Assembly: GCF_001548475.1 (NCBI RefSeq)
Contig: NZ_LRUJ01000005.1
Location: forward strand, 1-64,000
Origin: Bordetella hinzii LMG 13501
GTDB lineage: Bacteria > Pseudomonadota > Gammaproteobacteria > Burkholderiales > Burkholderiaceae_B
Reading direction: 5' to 3'
Length of the DNA stretch: 64,000 bases
Position 1 is the stretch's first letter. Every line of letters starts with the position of its first letter. The position numbers and the translations under genes are program-made. Below the pieces are notes generated by a model, which was not told the DNA's origin, did no database searches, and saw only the letters and a program-made list of their open reading frames with translations. Shown here piece after piece: positions 18,775-28,753 of the stretch.

Positions 18775-20910
18775 ATGACCACCACTATCCGCCCCCTGCT
18801 GGTTGAACTGCTGACCGAGGAACTGCCGCCCAAGGCCCTGAACCGCCTGGGACAGTCCTTCGCCGAAGGCGTGCGCGCGACGCTGGACCGCCTGGGCCTG
18901 CTGGCCCAAGGCTGCCAGGCCACCGCCTACGCCACGCCGCGCCGCCTGGCCGTGCGCCTGTCCGCCGTGCTGGCGCAGGCCCCCGACCAGGCCTACGCCG
19001 AAAAACTCATGCCCGCCAAGATCGGCCTGACCGAAGACGGCAAGGCCACGCCCGCGCTGCTCAAGAAACTGGCCGCCAAGGGCCTGGAGCACCTGGACCC
19101 CGCCCGCCTGGAACGCGAGTCCGATGGCAAGCAGGAATACCTGGTCGCCCGCGGCACCGCGCCCGGCGCCCAGCTGGCCGCCGGCCTGCAGGAAGGCCTG
19201 GACAGCGCCATCGACGGCCTGCCCATCCCCAAGGTCATGCGCTATCAACTGGCCGATGGCGTGAGCACCGTGAAGTTCGTGCGGCCCGCCCATCGCCTGG
19301 TGGCGCTGTTCGGCGCCGACATCGTGCCCGTCTCGGCCCTGGGCCTGCAGGCCGGCCGCAATACGCTGGGCCACCGCTTCATGAGCGAGGGCGACGTGGT
19401 CATCGCCCAGGCCGACGCCTACGAGCCCACCCTGGCGCAAGCGCGCGTCGTCGCTTCGTTCGAGAAGCGGCGCGCCGATATCGAAAAGCAGCTGCAGGCC
19501 GAGGCCGCCAGGCTGTCGGCCACCCTGGGCGATGACCCGGAAGTGGCCGCGCTGCTGGACGAAGTCACCGCCCTGGTCGAGCATCCCACCGTCTACGTGG
19601 GCCAGTTCGAGGAACAATTCCTGCAAGTGCCGCAGGAATGCCTGATCCTCACCATGCGCCTGAACCAGAAGTACTTCCCGCTCTTCGACCCGGCCACCGG
19701 CAAGCTCACGCATCGTTTCCTGATCGTCAGCAATATGCAGACCGCCAACCCGGTGAACATCGTCGAAGGCAACCAGCGCGTCGTGCGCCCGCGCCTGGCC
19801 GACGCGCAATTCTTCTTCGAGACCGACCGCAAGATGCCGCTGGCCGCCCGCGTCGAGCAGTTGGGCAGCATCGTGTATCACAACAAGCTGGGCACCCAGC
19901 TCGAGCGCGTGGACCGCGTACGCGCCATCGCGCGCGGCGTGGCCGAGGCGCTGGGCGCCGATGTGTCGGCCAGCGACCGCGCGGCCTTGCTGGCCAAGGC
20001 CGACCTGGGCTCGAACATGGTGGGCGAGTTCCCTGAGCTGCAGGGCATCATGGGCGCCTACTATGCGGCCGGCGACGGCGAGCCGGCCGACGTGGTCGAG
20101 GCGCTGCGCACCCAGTACCGCAACCGCTACGACAGCCCGGTCAGCGCCGAGACGCTGACCGCCGCCGTGCTGTTCCTGGCCGAACGCGCCGAAACCCTCG
20201 TCGGTATCTGGGCCATCGGCCTGGCGCCCACCGGCGAGCGCGACCCCTTCGGCCTGCGCCGCGCCGCCCTCGGCCTGATCAGCGCCTTCGAGCAGCTGGC
20301 CGCCGGCGGCTGGCTCAAGACCAGCGAGGACGGCCCGCTGTCCTTGACCGGCCTGCTGAGCCTGGCCGAAGCCAGCTTCCCGGCCGGTAAAGTGCCCGCC
20401 AGCACGCTGCCCGAGGTGCAGGCCTTCATCTATGAACGCTACCGCAACCAACTGATCACCGAACACGACCGCAATGCCGTCGAGGCCGTGATCGCCCTGA
20501 CGCCGCCCCTGCACCAGGTGGCCGAGCGCGTGCGCGCCGTGACCGCCTTCGGCCAGATGCCCGAGGCCGCCAGCCTCGCGGCGGCCAACAAGCGTATCGG
20601 CAATCTGCTCAAGAAGGCCGAAGGCGACATCGGGGAGGTCGACGCCGCGCGCCTGGCCGACCCGGCGGAAAAAGCCCTGGCCGACACCATCGCCCGCCTG
20701 GGGCCGCAGGCCGGCGCGCAGCTGGCCGCCGGCGACTTCGCCGCCAACCTGCGCACCCTGGCGCAGGCCCGCGGACCGGTCGATGCCTTCTTCGCGGACG
20801 TCATGGTGATGGCCGAGGACGCAGCGCTGCGCGCCAACCGCCTCGCCCTGCTCAAGCAATTGCACGGCCTGATGAACCAGGTCGCGGACATCTCCAGGCT
20901 GGCGCAGTGA
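18775..20910 (+). CDS. glyS: Glycyl-tRNA synthetase beta subunit
   Basis: A 711-residue beta subunit, which carries the tRNA-recognition (HD and anticodon-binding) parts of the bacterial tetrameric glycyl-tRNA synthetase. It begins P-L-L-V-E-L-L-T-E-E-L-P-P-K. Conserved later blocks include F-V-R-P-A-H, Q-E-C-L-I-L-T-M-R-L-N-Q-K-Y-F-P and V-V-R-P-R-L-A-D-A-Q-F-F. Its stop codon overlaps the gmhB GTG start by 4 bases (GTGA). Confidence 0.98.
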   Translation: MTTTIRPLLVELLTEELPPKALNRLGQSFAEGVRATLDRLGLLAQGCQATAYATPRRLAVRLSAVLAQAPDQAYAEKLMPAKIGLTEDGKATPALLKKLAAKGLEHLDPARLERESDGKQEYLVARGTAPGAQLAAGLQEGLDSAIDGLPIPKVMRYQLADGVSTVKFVRPAHRLVALFGADIVPVSALGLQAGRNTLGHRFMSEGDVVIAQADAYEPTLAQARVVASFEKRRADIEKQLQAEAARLSATLGDDPEVAALLDEVTALVEHPTVYVGQFEEQFLQVPQECLILTMRLNQKYFPLFDPATGKLTHRFLIVSNMQTANPVNIVEGNQRVVRPRLADAQFFFETDRKMPLAARVEQLGSIVYHNKLGTQLERVDRVRAIARGVAEALGADVSASDRAALLAKADLGSNMVGEFPELQGIMGAYYAAGDGEPADVVEALRTQYRNRYDSPVSAETLTAAVLFLAERAETLVGIWAIGLAPTGERDPFGLRRAALGLISAFEQLAAGGWLKTSEDGPLSLTGLLSLAEASFPAGKVPASTLPEVQAFIYERYRNQLITEHDRNAVEAVIALTPPLHQVAERVRAVTAFGQMPEAASLAAANKRIGNLLKKAEGDIGEVDAARLADPAEKALADTIARLGPQAGAQLAAGDFAANLRTLAQARGPVDAFFADVMVMAEDAALRANRLALLKQLHGLMNQVADISRLAQ

Positions 20911-21446
20911 AACTCATCATCCTGGATCGCGACGGGGTCATCAACCGCGACAGCGACGCCTTCGTCAAGACCCCTGACGAATGGATCCCGCTGCCCGGCA
21001 GCCTGGAGGCCATCGCCCGGCTGACGCAATCCGGCTGGACGGTGGTCGTGGCCACCAACCAGTCGGGGCTGGCGCGCGGCCTGTTCGACATGGACACGCT
21101 CAACGCCATCCACATCAAGATGCGCCGCGAGCTGGCCGCCCTGGGCGGCAGCATCGAAGCCATCTTCCTGTGCCCCCATGGGCCTGACGATGGCTGCGGC
21201 TGCCGCAAGCCCCTGCCGGGCATGATGCACGACATCGCCCAGCGCCTGGACGCCGACCTGGCCGGCGTGCCGGCCGTGGGCGATTCGCTGCGCGACCTGC
21301 AAGCCGCCGCCGCGGCCGGCTGCGCGCCCTGGCTGGTGCTTACGGGCAACGGCGAAAAGACCCGAGCCAAGGGCAATCTGCCTCCCGGCACACGTGTCTG
21401 CGCCAACCTGGCCGAAGTGGCCGATCTCCTTCTGCAGGACGAATAA
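20907..21446 (+). CDS. gmhB: D-glycero-beta-D-manno-heptose 1,7-bisphosphate 7-phosphatase
   Basis: A 179-residue HAD phosphatase of the histidinol-phosphatase/GmhB family, used to make ADP-heptose for lipopolysaccharide core. It starts with GTG inside the glyS stop. Motif I is I-L-D-R-D-G-V-I-N. Next come A-T-N-Q-S-G and the zinc loop with Cys/His residues (F-L-C-P-H-G-P-D-D-G-C-G-C-R-K-P), which marks GmhB. V-G-D-S-L-R-D-L provides the last motif. The plsC start follows after 3 bases. Confidence 0.94.
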   Translation: MKLIILDRDGVINRDSDAFVKTPDEWIPLPGSLEAIARLTQSGWTVVVATNQSGLARGLFDMDTLNAIHIKMRRELAALGGSIEAIFLCPHGPDDGCGCRKPLPGMMHDIAQRLDADLAGVPAVGDSLRDLQAAAAAGCAPWLVLTGNGEKTRAKGNLPPGTRVCANLAEVADLLLQDE

Positions 21447-21449
21447 GGC

Positions 21450-22178
21450 ATGGCCTGGCTGCGCTCTTTTCTCTACATGGTCTTCCTGGCCGTCACGGTC
21501 ATCCCCTACGCCTTTGCCTGCATCCTGTGGGCGCCGCTGCCCCTGCGCCTGCGCTACAGGCTCACCGTGGGCTGGCCACGCCTGGCCATCTGGGGCGCCA
21601 AGGTCTTCTGCGGCATCCGCTGGCAGGTCAAGGGCTGGGAAAACCTGTCCGACCAGCCCGTGGTGCTGCTGTCCAAGCATCAGTCGGCCTGGGAAACCCT
21701 GTTCTTTCCGGCGCATATGCCGCGCCCGGTCTGCTTTGTCTACAAGAAGTCGCTGCACTGGGTGCCTTTCTTTGGCTGGGGCCTGGCCCTGCTGCGCATG
21801 ATTCCCATCGACCGCGCCAAGGGCCGCGACGCCTTCGAGCAAGTGGTGCGCGAGGGGGGTAAATGCCTGCAAGACGGCCGCTGGCCGCTGCTGTTTCCGG
21901 AAGGCACGCGGGTCGCGCCGGGCCAGATGGGCCGCTTCAAGATGGGCGGCGCGCTGCTGGCCTCGCGCACCGGCGCGCCGGTGGTGCCCGTGGCCCTGAA
22001 CGCCGGCGAATGCTGGCGCCGCAATGCCTTCGTCAAGCAGCCCGGCCTGGTCACCGTGTCCATCGGGCCCGCGATAGAATCGCAGGGACTCACCCCCGAC
22101 GAACTCAACGCCAAGGTCCACGCATGGATCGACGCGGAAATGCGGACACTCAATCCAGAAAGGTATGGCCAGCGCTGA
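21450..22178 (+). CDS. plsC: 1-acyl-sn-glycerol-3-phosphate acyltransferase (PlsC-like)
   Basis: A 242-residue membrane-bound lysophosphatidate acyltransferase that adds the second acyl chain in phospholipid synthesis. An N-terminal hydrophobic anchor covers residues about 5-27. Acceptor motif I reads K-H-Q-S-A-W-E, so the usual H-x4-D acid is a Glu. F-P-E-G-T-R near 150 is the phosphate-binding motif. It overlaps the downstream metalloprotease gene by 14 bases, continuing a run of coupled genes from glyQ. Confidence 0.9.
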   Translation: MAWLRSFLYMVFLAVTVIPYAFACILWAPLPLRLRYRLTVGWPRLAIWGAKVFCGIRWQVKGWENLSDQPVVLLSKHQSAWETLFFPAHMPRPVCFVYKKSLHWVPFFGWGLALLRMIPIDRAKGRDAFEQVVREGGKCLQDGRWPLLFPEGTRVAPGQMGRFKMGGALLASRTGAPVVPVALNAGECWRRNAFVKQPGLVTVSIGPAIESQGLTPDELNAKVHAWIDAEMRTLNPERYGQR

Positions 22179-23022
22179 CCAGCTCGAATTCCTGTTCGAT
22201 GCCGGGCCCTCCCAAGAGGCCCCGACCGGCGCGCCCCTGGCCTCCATCCCCACACCCTGCCCCGACCCGCTGCCGGCAGGCGGCCGCTGGCGCGAGGTGC
22301 AGACCGAGCAGCAGCGGATAGGTTTCGTGCTGCTGCGCTCGCGGCGCCGCAGCATCGGCTTTGTCGTGGCCGACGACGGCCTGCGGGTGACCGCGCCCAA
22401 TTGGGTCACGCTCGGGCAGATCGACGAGGCCGTGCGCGAAAAGGCCCGCTGGATACTCGCCAAGCTGCGCGACTGGCATACCCGCCGCGAACAATTGGCG
22501 CTGGCGCAGACGCGCTGGCAAGCCGGTGGCGAACTGCCCTACCTGGGCCGGCGCATCGTCATCGGCCTGGCCGCCGACCGGCGCCAGGCCCACCTCGAGG
22601 GCGATGCCGCCGCGCCGGCCGACGGCGCCACGCTCTGGCTGCCCCTGCCGGCCGACGCCGAGGCGGCGCGCATCCGCGACGCCGCCCAGGCCTGGCTGCA
22701 ACAGCGCGCCGGCGCGCTCTTCGGCGAACGCCTGGCGCACTTCCTCGAGCGCACGGGCCTGAAGATCCGGCGCTGGCGCCTGTCCTCGGCCGCCACGCGC
22801 TGGGGCTCCTGCACCAGCGACGGCAACATCATGCTGAACTGGCGCCTGATCCACTTCAGCCCCGACATCATCGACTACGTCATCGCCCATGAGCTCGCGC
22901 ATCTGCGCGAAATGAACCACAGCCAGGATTTCTGGGCCGAAGTCGGCCACATCCTGCCCGGTTTCGAAGCGGCCAAGAAAGTCCTGCGGCGCCACGATCC
23001 GGCCATGCTGCCCAGGTTCTGA
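22165..23022 (+). CDS. YgjP/SprT-like metallopeptidase-domain protein
   Basis: A 285-residue protein with an M48-like (YgjP, formerly DUF45) zinc peptidase domain at the C-terminus. The HELAH zinc site with downstream R-E-M-N-H-S is near residue 245. It is preceded by the conserved S-A-A-T-R-W-G-S-C-T-S block. No signal peptide or membrane segment is visible, so it is probably cytoplasmic. The N-terminal 35 residues are Pro-rich and poorly conserved-looking. The start lies 14 bases inside plsC. The substrate is unknown. Confidence 0.88.
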   Translation: MASADQLEFLFDAGPSQEAPTGAPLASIPTPCPDPLPAGGRWREVQTEQQRIGFVLLRSRRRSIGFVVADDGLRVTAPNWVTLGQIDEAVREKARWILAKLRDWHTRREQLALAQTRWQAGGELPYLGRRIVIGLAADRRQAHLEGDAAAPADGATLWLPLPADAEAARIRDAAQAWLQQRAGALFGERLAHFLERTGLKIRRWRLSSAATRWGSCTSDGNIMLNWRLIHFSPDIIDYVIAHELAHLREMNHSQDFWAEVGHILPGFEAAKKVLRRHDPAMLPRF

Positions 23023-23026
23023 CGCC

Positions 23027-23953
23027 ATGGAACTGCGCCAGCTGCGCTACTTCGCCAAGGTGGTCGAATGCGGCAGCCTGGGGCGCGCGGCGACCGAGCT
23101 GGGCGTGGTCACCTCGGCCTTGAGCCAACAGATCAGCCGCCTGGAAAGCGAGCTGAGCACGCGCCTGCTGACCCGGACCTCGACCGGCGTGGTGCTGACC
23201 GACGCCGGCCTGGCCTTCCTGCGCCAGGCGCAACTGTCCCTGCGGCACGCCGACGACGCCGTGAAAGCCGCGCGCGAATCGCGCCTGAGCGGCCATGTGA
23301 GCATCGGCCTGGCGCAGACCACGGCCTCGGTGCTGGCCCTGCCCTTCATGCGCGCCATGCGCGAGCGTTATCCGGACGTGCGCCTGCGGCTGGTCGAAAG
23401 CCTGTCGGGCCATTTGTCCACCATGCTCAATGCCCGCCAGCTGGACCTGGCCATCGTGTTCCACACCGAAACGGCGCGGCGCTGGAGCGTCATGCCCCTG
23501 CTCGACGAGCGCCTGTTCTTGATCGCGCGCGAGGACATGCCGGGCCTGCCGCCGGCCGGCCCCGTCCGCCTGCGCGACCTGGCCGGCCTGCCGCTCCTTT
23601 TGCCCAGCGACAGCCACGGCCTGCGCGTGCTGGTCAACAACGGCTTTGCCCGCCTCAATGACAGGCCCAACCTGGTCGCCGAAATCGACGGTCTGGACGT
23701 GCTGATGGAATTGGTCGAGGCGGGCCTGGGCGCCACCATCCAGCCCGGCGCGGCCACCGTGCGCCTGCGCGGCCCCACCCTGGCCACGCGGCAAATCCGC
23801 GACCGCCAACTGGCGCGCAGCAATCTCCTGGTGAGCCTGTCCGACGATGAACTGTCCCCGGCCGCCCTGGCGGTCAGGGTGCTGCTGGCCCAGACCGCCT
23901 CCGAGCTGGTCCGCGCCGGCGCCTGGCCGGGCGCAACCCTTCACAAATCGTGA
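23027..23953 (+). CDS. LysR-type regulator, probably of the tricarballylate genes
   Basis: A 308-residue LysR-family regulator. The N-terminal winged helix covers residues about 1-60 (M-E-L-R-Q-L-R-Y-F then A-L-S-Q-Q-I-S-R-L-E). The periplasmic-binding-like effector domain spans about 90-300. It lies just upstream of tcuA in the same direction, rather than the common divergent layout. Its own stop codon lies inside a LysR box that seems to serve tcuA. By position it corresponds to TcuR, which responds to tricarballylate or a related tricarboxylate; this is inference. Confidence 0.85.
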   Translation: MELRQLRYFAKVVECGSLGRAATELGVVTSALSQQISRLESELSTRLLTRTSTGVVLTDAGLAFLRQAQLSLRHADDAVKAARESRLSGHVSIGLAQTTASVLALPFMRAMRERYPDVRLRLVESLSGHLSTMLNARQLDLAIVFHTETARRWSVMPLLDERLFLIAREDMPGLPPAGPVRLRDLAGLPLLLPSDSHGLRVLVNNGFARLNDRPNLVAEIDGLDVLMELVEAGLGATIQPGAATVRLRGPTLATRQIRDRQLARSNLLVSLSDDELSPAALAVRVLLAQTASELVRAGAWPGATLHKS

Positions 23954-23955
23954 AG
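23939..23955 (+). promoter_or_regulatory. LysR-type box (T-N11-A) upstream of tcuA
   Basis: CTTCAC-AAATC-GTGAAG is a perfect 6-bp inverted repeat holding a T-N11-A core (23941 and 23953). It overlaps the stop codon of the LysR gene. A TATAGT -10 box lies at 23999-24004, so the box centre is near -64 from the predicted transcript start, the standard activation position. No good -35 is present, as expected for an activated promoter. Confidence 0.6.
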
Positions 23956-24030
23956 AGGCATTGCTCCCCGCCTTCTGGCGGGGGCAGGCGCAGGTCCCTA
24001 TAGTCGGCCCATCGAATGATGGACGACGAC

Positions 24031-25446
24031 ATGATAGACGTACTCGTGATCGGCGGCGGCAACGCCGCCCTGTGCGCGGCCCTGATGGCCAGGGAGGCCG
24101 GCGCCAGCGTGCTGCTGCTGGAGGCCGCGCCGCGCGAATGGCGCGGCGGCAACTCTCAGCACACCCGCAACCTGCGCTGCATGCACGACGCGCCCCAGGA
24201 TGTGCTGGTCGACGCCTACCCCGAAGAAGAATACTGGCAGGATCTGCTCAAGGTCACCGGCGGCATCACCGACGAAAAACTGGCCCGCCTGGTCATCCGC
24301 GCATCGTCCTCCTGTCGGGACTGGATGCGCAGCCACGGCGTGAACTTCCAGCCGCCGCTATCCGGCGCGCTGCATGTGGCGCGCACCAATGCCTTCTTCA
24401 TGGGCGGCGGCAAGGCGCTGGTCAATGCCTACTATCGCAGCGCCGAAGCCCTGGGCGTGCAGATCCGCTACAACGCGCCGGTCGATTCGCTGGAACTGGC
24501 CGATGGCCATTTCGTCGCCGCCCGCATCGGCCAGGAGCGCATCGAGGCCCGCAGCTGCGTGCTGGCCGCCGGCGGCTTCGAATCCAATCTGGAATGGATG
24601 CGCGAGGCCTGGGGCCAGAACGAACGCGGCGAGTGGCCGGCCGACAACTTCCTGATCCGGGGCACGCGCTTCAACCAGGGCGTGCTGCTGAAGTTCATGA
24701 TGGAGGCGGGCGCCGACATCATCGGCGATCCTTCGCAATCCCATTGCGTGGCCATCGACGCGCGCGCGCCGCTCTATGACGGCGGGATCTGCACCCGCAT
24801 CGATTGCGTGTCGCTGGGCGTGGTGCTCAACCGCGACGCCGAGCGCTTCTACGACGAAGGCGAAGACTTCTGGCCCAAGCGCTACGCCATCTGGGGCCGC
24901 CTGGTCGCCATGCAGCCCGGGCAGATCGCCTACTCCATCATCGACGCCAAGGCGGTGGGCCGCTTCATGCCGCCGGTGTTCCCGGGCGTGCGCGCCGACT
25001 CGCTGGCCGAACTGGCCGCCAAGCTGGAGCTCGATCCCGCCCGCTTCGTGCAGACCATCGAAGACTACAACCGCGCCTGCCGCGTGGGCAGCTTCGACCA
25101 CACCCGGCTGGATGACTGCCATACCGAAGGCCTGACGCCCGCCAAGACCCACTGGGCGCGTCCCATCGACACGGGGCCCTTCTACGGCTATGCGCTGCGT
25201 CCGGGCATCACTTTCACCTACCTAGGCCTGAAGGTCGACGAGACCGCCGCCGTGCGGTTTGGCGGCATCCCCAGCGACAACCTTTTCGTGGCCGGCGAGA
25301 TGATGGCCGGCAATGTGCTGGGCAAGGGCTATACGGCCGGCGTCGGCATGTCCATCGGCACGGCCTTCGGCCGCATCGCCGGCACCCGCGCGGCCGCGGC
25401 CGCGCGCGCCCAAGGCAAGAACGGAGCCCAACGTGAAGCAGCTTGA
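24031..25446 (+). CDS. tcuA: FAD-dependent tricarballylate dehydrogenase TcuA
   Basis: A flavoprotein that oxidises tricarballylate to cis-aconitate. The N-terminal dinucleotide fold is [20 protein letters not shown] fumarate-reductase-like fold follows, with [11 protein letters not shown] and the C-terminal FAD block [20 protein letters not shown] chose the ATG at 24031 ([10 protein letters not shown], 471 residues). The predicted promoter -10 ends at 24004, which leaves almost no leader for the ATGs at 24016 or 24019, and GGACGAC before 24031 may serve as a weak ribosome site. It overlaps tcuB by 14 bases. Confidence 0.92.
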   Translation: MIDVLVIGGGNAALCAALMAREAGASVLLLEAAPREWRGGNSQHTRNLRCMHDAPQDVLVDAYPEEEYWQDLLKVTGGITDEKLARLVIRASSSCRDWMRSHGVNFQPPLSGALHVARTNAFFMGGGKALVNAYYRSAEALGVQIRYNAPVDSLELADGHFVAARIGQERIEARSCVLAAGGFESNLEWMREAWGQNERGEWPADNFLIRGTRFNQGVLLKFMMEAGADIIGDPSQSHCVAIDARAPLYDGGICTRIDCVSLGVVLNRDAERFYDEGEDFWPKRYAIWGRLVAMQPGQIAYSIIDAKAVGRFMPPVFPGVRADSLAELAAKLELDPARFVQTIEDYNRACRVGSFDHTRLDDCHTEGLTPAKTHWARPIDTGPFYGYALRPGITFTYLGLKVDETAAVRFGGIPSDNLFVAGEMMAGNVLGKGYTAGVGMSIGTAFGRIAGTRAAAAARAQGKNGAQREAA

Positions 25447-26641
25447 ACCACTGGCCCGCCAGGCCGAACTGGCCGGCGCCGCCCCCTCGCGGGGCCAGCC
25501 CATGAAATTCGTCGCAAATGCCAGCACGGCCGGCGCGCGGATGAGCGAAGACGAGAACGAAGTCGCGCGCATCATGCAGATCTGCAATGCCTGCCGCTAT
25601 TGCGAAGGCTTCTGTGCGGTCTTTCCCGCCATGACCCGGCGCCTGGAGTTCGACAAGGGCGACGTCAACTACCTGGCCAATCTCTGCCACAACTGTGGCG
25701 CCTGCCTGCACGCTTGCCAATACGCGCCGCCGCACGAATTCGGCGTGAACGTGCCGCAGGCCATGGCCCGGGTGCGCATGCAGACCTATACCGACTATGC
25801 CTGGCCCCAGGCCCTGGGCAAGCTGTACCAGCGCAATGGGCTCACCCTGTCGCTGGCCGTGGCCGCCACGCTGGCGCTTTTCCTGGCGCTGGTGGTCAGC
25901 ATCAATGGCGGCTGGCTGCACACGCCCCTGGCCGGCAATTTCTACGCCATCTTCCCGCACAACACCCTGGCGCTGATGTTCGGCGTGGTGTTCGGATTCG
26001 CCGTGCTCGCCCTGGCCCTGGGCGTGACCCGCTTCTGGCGCGATGTCAGCCCGGGCGCGGCCAGCGGCCCGGCCGTGGCCGAAGCGGCGCACAACGCCTT
26101 GCGGCTCAAATACCTCGACGGCGGCCACGGCAAGGGCTGCAACGAAGCCGACGACGCCTTCACCCTGGCCCGCCGCCGTTTCCATCATTTCACCTTCTAC
26201 GGCTTCATGCTATGCTTCGCGGCCACCTCGGTGGCCACGCTCTACCACTATCTGCTGGACTGGCACGCTCCCTACCCCTTCTTCAGCCTGCCCGTGCTCC
26301 TGGGCACGGCGGGCGGCGTCGGGCTGCTGATCGGCCCGGCCGGCCTGTTCTGGCTCAACCTCAAGCGCGATCCGCGCCAAGGCGACACCCGGCAACGCCC
26401 GATGGACCGCGGCTTCATCGCCCTGCTGTTCTTCACCAGCCTGACCGGACTGCTGCTGCTCGCCCTGCGCGACACCTCCTGGATGGGGCTGCTGCTGGCG
26501 GTGCACCTGGGCGTGGTGATGGCGCTGTTCCTGACCCTGCCCTACGGCAAATTCGCCCACGGCATCTTCCGCAGCGCCGCCCTGCTCAAGTCCGCTATCG
26601 AGAAGCGCCAGCCCAACACCCTGGGACTGGGTTCGGACTGA
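25433..26641 (+). CDS. tcuB: TcuB, iron-sulfur/heme membrane protein of tricarballylate utilisation
   Basis: A 402-residue membrane protein that re-oxidises the reduced flavin of TcuA and passes electrons to the quinone pool. Two ferredoxin-like Cys clusters lie in the first 115 residues ([11 protein letters not shown] and [11 protein letters not shown]). About five to six hydrophobic helices with His residues follow. The start is GTG at 25433, with GGAG six bases upstream, inside the tcuA 3' end. A longer frame upstream is only an overlap with tcuA. Confidence 0.92.
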   Translation: MKQLEPLARQAELAGAAPSRGQPMKFVANASTAGARMSEDENEVARIMQICNACRYCEGFCAVFPAMTRRLEFDKGDVNYLANLCHNCGACLHACQYAPPHEFGVNVPQAMARVRMQTYTDYAWPQALGKLYQRNGLTLSLAVAATLALFLALVVSINGGWLHTPLAGNFYAIFPHNTLALMFGVVFGFAVLALALGVTRFWRDVSPGAASGPAVAEAAHNALRLKYLDGGHGKGCNEADDAFTLARRRFHHFTFYGFMLCFAATSVATLYHYLLDWHAPYPFFSLPVLLGTAGGVGLLIGPAGLFWLNLKRDPRQGDTRQRPMDRGFIALLFFTSLTGLLLLALRDTSWMGLLLAVHLGVVMALFLTLPYGKFAHGIFRSAALLKSAIEKRQPNTLGLGSD

Positions 26642-26697
26642 CCCCGGGCCCTGCCGCGGCGCCCGCTTTCGCACAAATAAATACCAGGAGACTTTCC

Positions 26698-27663
26698 ATG
26701 TCATTGCGCTCATTGCTCCAGACGGCCTGTACCCTCGTGCTGGCTACCGGCCTGGCCCAGGCCCAGACCTTTCCGGGACGCCCAATTTCGCTCATCGTGC
26801 CGCACTCGGCCGGCGGCACCTCCGATATCCTGGCGCGCACCGTGGCCGCCGAGGCAGGCAAGACGCTCAAGCAAACCATCGTGGTGGAAAACAAAGGCGG
26901 CGCCAATGGCAGCATCGCCGCCAAGACTGTCGCCAGCGCCACGCCCGACGGCTATACACTGCTGCTGGCCACGGCCAGCACGCATGGCATCAACCCTTCC
27001 CTCTATCCCAAGATCAGCTACGACGCCGTCAAGGATTTCGCGCCCGTCACCCTGCTGGCCACCGTGCCCAATGTGCTGGTCGTGCGCAAAGACCTCGGCG
27101 TCGACAACGTGGCCGCCCTGACCTCCCTGCTGCGCGCACAGGGCGGCAGCCTCAACATGGCCTCGGCCGGGGCCGGCACCCCCGGCCATCTGGCGGGCGA
27201 GATGTACCGTAGCCAGGCCAAGCTGGAATTCACCCACGTGCCGTACAAGGGCGGCAGTCCGGCACTGTCCGACCTGCTGGGCGGACAGGTGGACTTCATG
27301 TTCACCACCATCCCCGGCGCACTGCCCCACATCAAGGCCGGCAGCCTCAAGGCCCTGGCCGTCACCTCGCCGGAACGCTCGTCCGCCCTGCCCCAGCTGC
27401 CGACCATGGCCGAATCCGGCCTGCCCGGTTTTTCCGCGCTCTCCTGGCACGGCATCGTCGCCCCGGCCGGCACGCCGCCGGCCGTCATCGCCACGCTGAA
27501 CGACGCATTCAGCCGCGCCCTGCAATCGCCCGAAGTCAAACAACGCCTGGCCGAAGAGGGTGCGCGCGCGGCCCAGTTGAACGGCGAGGCCTTCGGCCGT
27601 TTCATCCAGACCGAAGTCTCGACCTGGGCCGTCGCCGTCCGCGATTCCGGCGCCTCGCTATAG
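26698..27663 (+). CDS. Bug family tripartite tricarboxylate solute-binding protein
   Basis: A 321-residue periplasmic solute-binding protein of the TctC/Bug family, greatly expanded in Bordetella and relatives. A signal peptide covers residues 1-22 (A-Q-A cleavage). Then come [11 protein letters not shown] and the ligand-loop segment A-G-G-T-S-D. The ribosome site AGGAGA precedes the ATG. It sits where the MFS transporter gene tcuC lies in Salmonella, so it likely captures tricarballylate or citrate. No TctA/TctB membrane partners are in the window. Confidence 0.9.
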   Translation: MSLRSLLQTACTLVLATGLAQAQTFPGRPISLIVPHSAGGTSDILARTVAAEAGKTLKQTIVVENKGGANGSIAAKTVASATPDGYTLLLATASTHGINPSLYPKISYDAVKDFAPVTLLATVPNVLVVRKDLGVDNVAALTSLLRAQGGSLNMASAGAGTPGHLAGEMYRSQAKLEFTHVPYKGGSPALSDLLGGQVDFMFTTIPGALPHIKAGSLKALAVTSPERSSALPQLPTMAESGLPGFSALSWHGIVAPAGTPPAVIATLNDAFSRALQSPEVKQRLAEEGARAAQLNGEAFGRFIQTEVSTWAVAVRDSGASL

Positions 27664-27750
27664 ACCTATCGCGCCGCCCCTCCCTTCGGACGAAAGGGAT
27701 TCTCCGCCCGACGGCGCCGCGGCCGTTTTGTTACGATGGTGGCCTGAACA

Positions 27751-27780
27751 CCGCGTCCTGGGGCCCCGCCCGGGACGCGG
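27751..27780. repeat. 12-bp hairpin upstream of gloA
   Basis: CCGCGTCC and GGACGCGG pair perfectly and extend by one G-T and three G-C pairs, leaving a six-base loop (27763-27768). It ends 25 bases before the gloA ATG and has no T-run, so it is more likely a leader structure than a terminator. Confidence 0.4.
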
Positions 27781-27805
27781 CGACAACATCATTGAGGACA
27801 GAGCA

Positions 27806-28201
<396 letters not shown>

Positions 28202-28207
28202 TACGCC

Positions 28208-28741
28208 ATGATCCATCCCATCCTGAAAATGGGCGATCCGCGCCTGTTGCGCGTGGCCGCGCCAGTCGAGGACTTCGGCAGCCCGGCCCTCGGGCAGCTG
28301 ATCGAAGACATGTTCGAGACCATGATCCACGCCAACGGCGTGGGGCTGGCCGCGCCGCAGATCGGCGTGGACCTGCAGCTGGTGATCTTCGGTTTCGAGC
28401 GCAACCCCCGCTATCCGGACGCGCCGGCCGTGCCGCAGACCGTGCTGTGCAATCCGGTCATCACGCCGCTGTCTGACGAGATGGACGAGGGATGGGAAGG
28501 CTGCCTGTCGGTGCCCGGCCTGCGCGGCCTGGTGCCGCGCTACCGCCATATCCGCTACCAGGGCATGGACCCGGACGGCCGGGCGATCGACCGCGAAGCC
28601 AGCGACTTCCATGCGCGCGTGGTGCAGCACGAGTGCGACCACCTGATCGGCCGCCTCTACCCCTCGCGCATCCGCGACTTCTCCCAGTTCGGCTACACCG
28701 AGATCCTCTTTCCCGAGATGGATCCCAACCAGGACGATTGA
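28208..28741 (+). CDS. def: Peptide deformylase
   Basis: A 177-residue metalloenzyme that removes formyl groups from new proteins. All three motifs are intact: [10 protein letters not shown] near residue 45, E-G-C-L-S-V-P-G near 98, and Q-H-E-C-D-H-L near 140. The short divergent sequence and the lone position beside gloA, rather than beside fmt, suggest this may be an additional copy in the genome; that cannot be tested here. Confidence 0.95.
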   Translation: MIHPILKMGDPRLLRVAAPVEDFGSPALGQLIEDMFETMIHANGVGLAAPQIGVDLQLVIFGFERNPRYPDAPAVPQTVLCNPVITPLSDEMDEGWEGCLSVPGLRGLVPRYRHIRYQGMDPDGRAIDREASDFHARVVQHECDHLIGRLYPSRIRDFSQFGYTEILFPEMDPNQDD

Positions 28742-28753
28742 ACCTGCCCGCTG

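Noticed and set aside
18634-20865. 743-residue minus-strand frame across glyQ-glyS
   Set aside because: Antisense shadow of glyS; composition is biased to Gly, Gln, His and Ala as expected for such shadows.
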